DNA of 64,000 nucleotides from Ailanthus altissimus (lineage: Eukaryota; Streptophyta; Magnoliopsida; Sapindales; Simaroubaceae). How positions within the stretch are numbered: position 1 is the first letter of the stretch; the number at the start of each line of letters is the position of its first letter. The translations under genes and the position numbers were made by a program. Shown here in pieces: positions 62,438 to 64,000 of the stretch. Where the stretch lies: positions 16,976,014 through 17,040,013 of the forward strand of contig OX327699.1 of NCBI GenBank assembly GCA_946807835.1, given 5' to 3'. The notes under the pieces were generated by a model. That model made no database searches. It was not told the origin of the DNA and saw nothing but the letters and a program-made list of their open reading frames with translations.

Positions 62438-64000
62438 ATGGAGAATTCCGAGGCCAAAGATTGCGTGAGAGTTGCCGTTAATGTACGACCTCTCATCACG
62501 TCCGAGCTTCTCATTGGCTGTACCGATTGCATCACTGTAGTTCCCGGCGAACCTCAGGTAATTTACTTACAACCTTTCGATTTCTGCTTTTGTGTTTGTG
62601 TTTGTTCTTATGTTGAACTGTTTTTAAATATAGGTTCAAATAGGGTCCCACACATTCACTTATGATTACGTTTATGGTAGTACGGGATCTCCCTCCTCCG
62701 CGATTTATGATGATTGTGTTGCTCCGTTGGTTGATGCACTTCTTCACGGCTATAATGCTACAGTTTTAGCTTATGGACAGGTTGATTTTTTTTTTTCTCG
62801 TCATTCTTTCCATTTATTTCACATTCATTTAATGTTTTTGTTGACTTATTTTAATTGAGTGGTTGTTGATATATGATTTCAGACGGGTTCTGGGAAAACT
62901 TACACAATGGGGACTAATTATAGTGGAGAAGAAAGTAATTCCGGGATTATACCTAAAGTGATGGATAGTATTTTCAAAAGAGTGGAGAAAATGAAAGAAT
63001 CAACAGAATTTTTAATTAGGGTTTCGTTTATTGAGGTAATATTATTCTTTATTGTCAATTAGTTTAGTAATACGAAACATGTTTATGTGTTAAGTGAATA
63101 TAATTTATGTATTTAAATTGTAGATATTCAAAGAAGAAGTATTTGATTTGCTTGATGCAAATTCGTCAACTTTAAACAAATGTGACGGTGTATTAGTGGC
63201 CAAGCCAGTTGCGCCCACACGAACTCCTATACAAATTAGAGAAACTGTGAATGGAGGCATAATGCTAGCTGGTGTGACTGAAGCAGAAGTGAGCTCAAAA
63301 GAAGAAATGGCATCTTATCTTTCACGTGGTTCTTTGTCTCGAGCCACTGCTAGTACTAATATGAATAGTCAATCAAGGTATAACAGCTTCAAATTGGTTA
63401 ATTAATTTTTTTTTTGGTTAAAACAAGCATTTTTATTGTTTCATGTAATTTAATATATATAGTTTTTTGTTTTGATCAAATATAATCTTTAGCAAATAAT
63501 TTTCAGTTATCCTTTACCATGTTGATGAGTGGTGTTGATCTTATCTTCCTAAAACTTTCTTGTAGTATTTGAATCTGTGTTATATGCTTATAAGGTTTCA
63601 TTAAACGTTAATTTTCTTTTATGAAATTCAACTTATGTTTTAATTTTTTTGTCTCCCACTCCATATTAATACTTGTTCTGTCTATTTATAATTTTTTATG
63701 TTTGTATTTATTCTTGATTTGTGTTATCTTATTTCACAATTTGTAATTTGTTGCATTTTGCAGTCGCTCACATGCCATATTTACCATTACAATAGAGCAA
63801 AAAAAAATTGCTTGTGGCCGAAATGAAGTTACAAGCGATGAATTAGGTGATGATATATTATGTGCCAAACTGCATTTAGTGGACCTTGCTGGTTCCGAAC
63901 GTGCAAAACGAACTGGTGCTGATGGCATGCGTTTCAAAGAAGGTAGTTAATGTTCATGGGTATAGTTATTTCAAAGAAGGTAGTTAATGAAGATAGTTAC
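62438..64000 (+). CDS. KIN-4: KIN-4-type kinesin, N-terminal motor domain (runs off the window)
   Basis: Exons 62438-62557, 62634-62780, 62883-63035, 63124-63377 and 63764-63942 join in frame and give about 284 residues. The motor begins almost at the N-terminus ([10 protein letters not shown]). Nucleotide-binding motifs are all present: P-loop GQTGSGKT at residues 88-95 (split by intron 2), switch I SSRSHA at 224-229 (split by intron 4) and switch II DLAGSE at 265-270. Between the switches, [14 protein letters not shown] is characteristic of the plant KIN-4 / FRA1 and animal KIF4 family: plus-end motors that in plants move along cortical microtubules and influence cell-wall deposition. The stalk and tail lie beyond the window. 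The sequence around the last donor is duplicated just downstream (see findings). Confidence 0.93.

Noticed and set aside
1..64000. tRNA, rRNA or snRNA genes
   Set aside because: No cloverleaf with A and B boxes or rRNA/snRNA core sequence was recognised by reading; tRNAscan-SE and Infernal runs would be decisive.

Overview
This is eudicot nuclear DNA: AT-rich, with intron-rich plant genes that have canonical GT-AG junctions, set in a background of Ty1/copia, Ty3/gypsy, LINE and MITE sequence. Species cannot be fixed from the sequence; gene content fits a rosid-type dicot. Five protein genes can be assembled exon by exon. They are (1) the exon 2-8 part of an SVP/AGL24-clade MADS-box gene (3340-5494, +), with the MADS-box exon not in the window; (2) an ULP2-type SUMO protease (20679-28319, +, 917 aa from 16 exons); (3) a plant O-fucosyltransferase-family protein (29739-33111, +, 514 aa from 10 exons); (4) a plastid-type MscS-like mechanosensitive channel, MSL2/3 (34862-41346, -, 682 aa from 12 exons); and (5) the first five exons of a KIN-4 kinesin motor (62438 to beyond 64000, +).

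Between genes 1 and 2 lies a very old, near full-length L1-type LINE on the minus strand (7090-17725). It still shows a CCHC knuckle, endonuclease, reverse transcriptase, zf-RVT and RNase H remnants. Three LTR elements sit inside it: a 376-bp solo LTR (7246-7621, perfect TSD ATTTG), an internally deleted copia element (8769-11891), and a probable 1.3-kb gypsy solo LTR (12318-13642). Subtracting them leaves about 5.8 kb, the normal length of such a LINE.

Between genes 4 and 5 lies a much younger copia element (44735-57792, perfect TSD ATATC). Its 5' LTR is interrupted by a 2.7-kb solo LTR, its 3' LTR carries a 400-bp tandem duplication, and its long untranslated leader holds a GC-rich repeat array and four copies of a 22-bp motif. 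Downstream is a 1.66-kb element with long inverted-repeat arms (59631-61286), which looks like a foldback-type DNA transposon. Smaller MITE-like elements sit at 2442-2678 and in the last MSL intron.

The genes are unrelated single-copy loci that do not form a cluster. The window contains no clear new multi-gene system. The most unusual signals are structural: the triple hairpin in the solo LTR, the copia leader repeats and the long-TIR element.
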